This document shows positions 5,543 to 8,918 of a stretch of DNA of 8,918 nucleotides, piece by piece. This DNA comes from Bacteroidota bacterium. GTDB taxonomy: Bacteria; Bacteroidota; Bacteroidia; Bacteroidales; Prolixibacteraceae. The first letter of the stretch is position 1; each line of letters opens with the position of its first letter. The position numbers and the translations under genes were made by a program. A model generated the notes under the pieces. It was given only the letters and a program-made list of their open reading frames with translations. It had not been told where the DNA came from and did not search any database. The stretch is taken from assembly GCA_023488865.1 (NCBI GenBank), contig JAMDDG010000248.1, positions 1 through 8,918 on the forward strand. Direction: 5' to 3'.

Positions 5543-8500
5543 TTATTTATGGATTAGGAAAAGTGTTATCCATTGCTGTAATACACGATAGTTTACATCG
5601 TTTAACGCTTCATCGGGCAGGTTTGAAAAATTGCCTTGGAAAGTTGCTATCATCCATTTTGCCAAATTGTTTTTGGATCCTTCTTTAATACCCGTTTTTA
5701 AAAATTTCTCTCCTTCATCTGGCGAACCTTTTTCCCCCAATGCCCATGCAGTGATGAGGTTATTGACAGACAAAAAATTGCTCCCGTCCGCAGCCGCTTT
5801 TGTATCAAAAGAAATGACCTTGTCAAGCATCTGTTGCGCAGCAGTTTTATTTTTAAGGTGACTATAATTTTGATACGCCAACCAATCTTCCAGCCTTGAA
5901 TCAATATCTTCATCATAAGGTTTACCTGCGCCCAGGTTTTCTGGCCACAATCTGGCTAAGGAAACATAATTCAAAGCTTTTTTGTAATCTCCTTTTTTCA
6001 TTTCCTGAAGCGCCAGCATGAGCTGCGCTTCTTTATATAATTGTCTTCCTTCGGTCGCTCCTTCATAGGGAAGTATATTTATCTTTTGGAGTTGTATAAG
6101 GGCCTCTTTGTATTGATTGTTCAACAACAAACTTTTTGCATACAAAATCCCTATCAAATAATTATCAGGTTGTTTTCTATGATATGTTGCTGCAAGATTT
6201 ACTGCATTTGCAATTTGGTTTTGAGAAAGATAAAATGTAATAAGTGATCTTGCATAACGCCATTGTGTAGGATCAAGCGCTATTGCATGTTGCAGATACT
6301 CCAACTCCATTTCTTTACTACTATTTTTATATAGAACAGCTTTTGCTGCATAAAAAGGAGCAAACTGCGGTTGGCTACCGCATTCATCAAATAAAATTTT
6401 TGCTTCGGTTTCATTATTATCATTCCATTCAATAAGCGCGAGATGGTATTTTAATATCCAGTTATCGTTATGAGCAATAAGTTTCTTTAAAATCTCAGCA
6501 GTTTCATTGCGAAAAGGAAATACCATTGCCGGATCAAGAGACTGTTCATCCAGTAGTTTATTTTCAAGAAAAGCTTTCCAGTAGGCTATTTCAGCATTTT
6601 GTGGAGATAGCTGAAGAACTTTTAAAGCATCTTCGTTGCGGCCTGCATCATAATACCATATTGCCAGTTCAAGATAAGTTTGCTCTGGTAATTCGTTTTT
6701 GATTAATCCCGTAAAATTTTCTTTGTTTTCAGCAGAGCTGTCTAAAAGATATTTTTCAAACCGGATAAAATGATTCAGCGGGTCAAACTTTAAAAGTGTA
6801 TTTAAGACTTCAACTGCCTTTTCATTCTCGTTTTGCAGGCGATGGATAACCGCAAGTAATTGGTAAGCATCAACAGCATAACGATTAAAATCTATTGCTT
6901 TATTCGCATAGTCTTTTGCCTTTTCAAAATTATTTTCCCTGAAGTACAGAGTTGCCAATTCAATGTATGCGGCACTGCGGTAATTAATATTTAATGCCGC
7001 AATATCAAATCCATCCTTTGCATCAGCTATCATCCTTTTTTTTACATTGATCAGTCCATAATAATAATTAGTCGCACCATCATAGGTATCAATGGATAAA
7101 GCCTTCTTTGCAAAATTCAGCGCCTCATCGTAACGCATACTACGATACATCAACATCGACAAATCGGTCAAGGCCGGCAAATAATTGGGATCTTTCTGCA
7201 AGGCGGCTTTCAGTTCGGTTTGTGCACCTATATAATCCCTTTCACGAATATTTTCTTTGCCTTGTGTATATAAACCATACACCGAATTCCAATCAAAATC
7301 AACGGGTGTTTGAACCGGGCGACTGAGTACATTGGCTACCGGAGAAGCATTATATTCCAATTTATTTTTACCAAGCGTTGCAATTAAATTTTCCGCCGAC
7401 ATATTAAGCCTGATGGAATCGGCAAACAACTGAAGAGTATTCAGATGAAGCATCCGGGAATATATGGTTTTATCACCGGACGTTATTTTTAATTCATCAT
7501 CTGTTTTTTGGAGTGGCGAAAAATAAATATTAAGCCAGCCATTTTCATTTTTGATATTCATCGCCCCATAATTATTCGCAGCTACAAATCCTTTTGTTTT
7601 TACCACGGGGAACCAGTATTCTGTCCATACATCAGACGTATGCGGCGAAAATTCCAGATGCTTAAATGGAGTGAACGTGCTTCTTGCTTCTGACTGATTG
7701 AACAATCTTCCGCTTTGTACTTCAACATATTGCCCGTTGGCATCTGTTAAAAGCTTTTCCCAGATCATTCCCTGCTGCGATAAGCCCCATATCCATAATT
7801 TCTTTCCCGGTTTATCATCGCGGGTACTGTAACGTCCCATGCCAAAATCTTCGTTATGCCAGTATCCACCAAAAAAATCAGTATATTTTCCAAATACGTG
7901 ATACGATTTATACCCGCCAAAATCATTGTTTTTATACCACGATAGATCCTTGCCGTTTTTTTTATTAATTGGCCAGTCATTAAACTCACCAGCGTGACCT
8001 AAATATTTTGTTCCGGGATAGATGAACTGCAAATTTCCCTCTGCTTTTATACCGGCATTCATCCACGTATAATAGGGCTGCTCAAAAGGTGAAGAATTAT
8101 ACCAGAAAGATGATGTTGTAAAATAAGCTTTGTCCTTGGGCAGGTTGATCTCTATTTCCCAGGAGGTACGGGTAAGCAGGTCCAATACGCCAATGATACA
8201 ACTCATACTTCCATCAGGTTTTTCCATCGTTACATAATCAACAGGGGTTGCACAGTTGGGTGTGTGCCCAATAATACCATAATTGGCTTCAATACCACCA
8301 CTGGTCCAGGGGCCACGCATGGCAACGTCACGAAACTTAACTACATGATTATAATAAATGAAAGATTTGCCTGTCGACTTTTCGATGGCTGACCATATTT
8401 TGCCGCCTATCTCCGGAAGGATAATTACTTTGATGTAATCGTTTTCCAACTCAACCACTTTCCATTCTTTCTGAACAGGCTTATCGGTATATCCGTCAAA

Positions 8501-8665
8501 GCGGAAATAAGGATAAACCTTCCCCATTTGCGGTATTGGGTCAGGATCAGAAAAAGGGTACGTTTTAAATATTTTATTATATTCTTTTACCGTAGCTTTT
8601 TGCTGCGCCCTCATTATCACACAGGTGGATAAAATAAGCAACATTGTTAACAGGAATTTTTTCAT
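5543..8665 (-). CDS. Secreted DUF5107 domain protein with C-terminal TPR superhelix
   Basis: A 1040-residue exported protein. A Sec signal peptide covers residues 1-20 (hydrophobic 4-17, probable cleavage MRA|QQ). Residues about 45-360 match DUF5107 as I recall it, a domain thought to resemble the aldose-epimerase/galactose-mutarotase sandwich. Conserved-looking parts are ILPEIGGKIWS (82-92), RGPWTSGGIE (117-126) with GIIGHTPN (130-137), and many aromatics up to about 360. A beta-rich linker follows to about 455. Residues about 460-930 are helical repeats of TPR type, with clear units such as GAQTELKAALQKDPNYLPAL (480-499), RYDEALNFAKKALSID (511-526), NFEKAKDYANKAID (579-592), ENEKAVEVLNTLLKFDP (613-629) and DYKKALNYVSLARLWP (893-908). 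They end in the PENLGAGKPYD motif (908-918), which I recall from other DUF5107-TPR proteins. The family has no function I can state with confidence; carbohydrate binding or processing is inferred from the fold and the glycosidase neighbours. The start at ATG 8665 gives a complete signal peptide. Confidence 0.85.
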   Translation of the reverse strand: MKKFLLTMLLILSTCVIMRAQQKATVKEYNKIFKTYPFSDPDPIPQMGKVYPYFRFDGYTDKPVQKEWKVVELENDYIKVIILPEIGGKIWSAIEKSTGKSFIYYNHVVKFRDVAMRGPWTSGGIEANYGIIGHTPNCATPVDYVTMEKPDGSMSCIIGVLDLLTRTSWEIEINLPKDKAYFTTSSFWYNSSPFEQPYYTWMNAGIKAEGNLQFIYPGTKYLGHAGEFNDWPINKKNGKDLSWYKNNDFGGYKSYHVFGKYTDFFGGYWHNEDFGMGRYSTRDDKPGKKLWIWGLSQQGMIWEKLLTDANGQYVEVQSGRLFNQSEARSTFTPFKHLEFSPHTSDVWTEYWFPVVKTKGFVAANNYGAMNIKNENGWLNIYFSPLQKTDDELKITSGDKTIYSRMLHLNTLQLFADSIRLNMSAENLIATLGKNKLEYNASPVANVLSRPVQTPVDFDWNSVYGLYTQGKENIRERDYIGAQTELKAALQKDPNYLPALTDLSMLMYRSMRYDEALNFAKKALSIDTYDGATNYYYGLINVKKRMIADAKDGFDIAALNINYRSAAYIELATLYFRENNFEKAKDYANKAIDFNRYAVDAYQLLAVIHRLQNENEKAVEVLNTLLKFDPLNHFIRFEKYLLDSSAENKENFTGLIKNELPEQTYLELAIWYYDAGRNEDALKVLQLSPQNAEIAYWKAFLENKLLDEQSLDPAMVFPFRNETAEILKKLIAHNDNWILKYHLALIEWNDNNETEAKILFDECGSQPQFAPFYAAKAVLYKNSSKEMELEYLQHAIALDPTQWRYARSLITFYLSQNQIANAVNLAATYHRKQPDNYLIGILYAKSLLLNNQYKEALIQLQKINILPYEGATEGRQLYKEAQLMLALQEMKKGDYKKALNYVSLARLWPENLGAGKPYDEDIDSRLEDWLAYQNYSHLKNKTAAQQMLDKVISFDTKAAADGSNFLSVNNLITAWALGEKGSPDEGEKFLKTGIKEGSKNNLAKWMIATFQGNFSNLPDEALNDVNYRVLQQWITLFLIHK

Positions 8666-8707
8666 AAAATAAATTTCAAATCTTGATACTCTTTTTTACG
8701 TATTCAT

Positions 8708-8918
8708 TCAAATAAGCTTCAGGCTGTCAACCAAAGGGTGTAACCGAATATCAAAATCTATCGCACGATAATTGACTGTCGATTTATGTATGGTTATCTT
8801 TGTATTCTCCCGAATGATGGCTAATGGTTCTTTCTGCTCTGGAAGATATTTCCATAACATTTCAGCATGAAGTGTAACTGTTTTATCTGTTCTGTTTACC
8901 TTCACTTTGGCTGGATCA
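8708..8918 (-). CDS. C-terminal end of an upstream gene, possibly PmoA/DUF6807-like and truncated
   Basis: An open frame enters from the window edge (first complete codon GAT at 8917-8915) and ends in TGA at 8710-8708, giving 69 visible residues. A GTG at 8905 is in frame but is probably internal, because the frame stays open upstream. The visible part is beta-strand rich: KTVTLHAEMLWKYLP, then ENTKITIHKSTVNYRAIDFDIRLHPLVDSLKLI to the end, quoted here by its landmarks W18, Y20 and NYRAIDFDI of the GTG-numbered frame. The pattern resembles the central part of PmoA/DUF6807-type proteins as I remember them, in which a glycine-rich IGGS-D-KGYGGFS segment and about 100 more residues would follow. 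Here a stop comes instead. It may therefore be a shortened gene, or a different family that ends here. It lies 42 bp before the DUF5107-TPR gene on the same strand and may be the preceding operon member. Confidence 0.5.
   Translation of the reverse strand, partial: DPAKVKVNRTDKTVTLHAEMLWKYLPEQKEPLAIIRENTKITIHKSTVNYRAIDFDIRLHPLVDSLKLI

Overview
This window looks like Bacteroidota DNA, probably from a soil or sediment member of the Chitinophagaceae/Sphingobacteriaceae type. The signs are AT-rich intergenic sequence, start codons mostly without a Shine-Dalgarno, a SPase II lipoprotein starting Cys-Lys-Lys-Lys, DoxX and Tat-exported Gfo/Idh/MocA proteins, and DUF4091 (GH123-like) and DUF5107-TPR proteins. 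The lineage is inferred from style and families, not from a marker gene. Every supported gene lies on the minus strand, so the biological order runs from high to low coordinates.

Layout in transcription order. (1) 8918-8708: the 3' end of a gene whose start is outside the window; it resembles the PmoA/DUF6807-type family and may be cut short. (2) 8665-5543: a secreted 1040-residue protein with an N-terminal DUF5107 domain and a long TPR superhelix. (3) 5508-4246: a lipoprotein predicted to fold as a right-handed parallel beta-helix. (4) 4168-2333: a secreted GH123-like (DUF4091) glycosidase with the Asp-Glu catalytic pair. (5) A 157-bp gap. (6) 2175-1247: a GH109 family gene (NAD-dependent, alpha-N-acetylgalactosaminidase type) that has lost its middle and is frameshifted. 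(7) 1213-707: a four-helix DoxX membrane protein. (8) 691-1: a second Tat-exported Gfo/Idh/MocA oxidoreductase, truncated by the window edge and preceded by an unusually good Shine-Dalgarno.

How it may work together: nearly every product carries an export signal (Sec, lipoprotein or Tat) or is membrane-bound. The locus therefore reads as a cell-envelope glycan or glycoside catabolic module rather than a cytoplasmic pathway. The two recognisable glycosidase families, GH123 and GH109, are both best known for releasing N-acetylgalactosamine (beta and alpha linked), so a GalNAc-containing substrate is a reasonable but unproven guess. No SusC/SusD pair, regulator, transporter or sugar kinase is visible here. 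No RNA gene, insertion sequence, CRISPR array or convincing terminator was found, and no stretch over 300 bases is without a gene. The features most worth checking are the broken GH109 gene and the DoxX gene placed between two Tat oxidoreductases.
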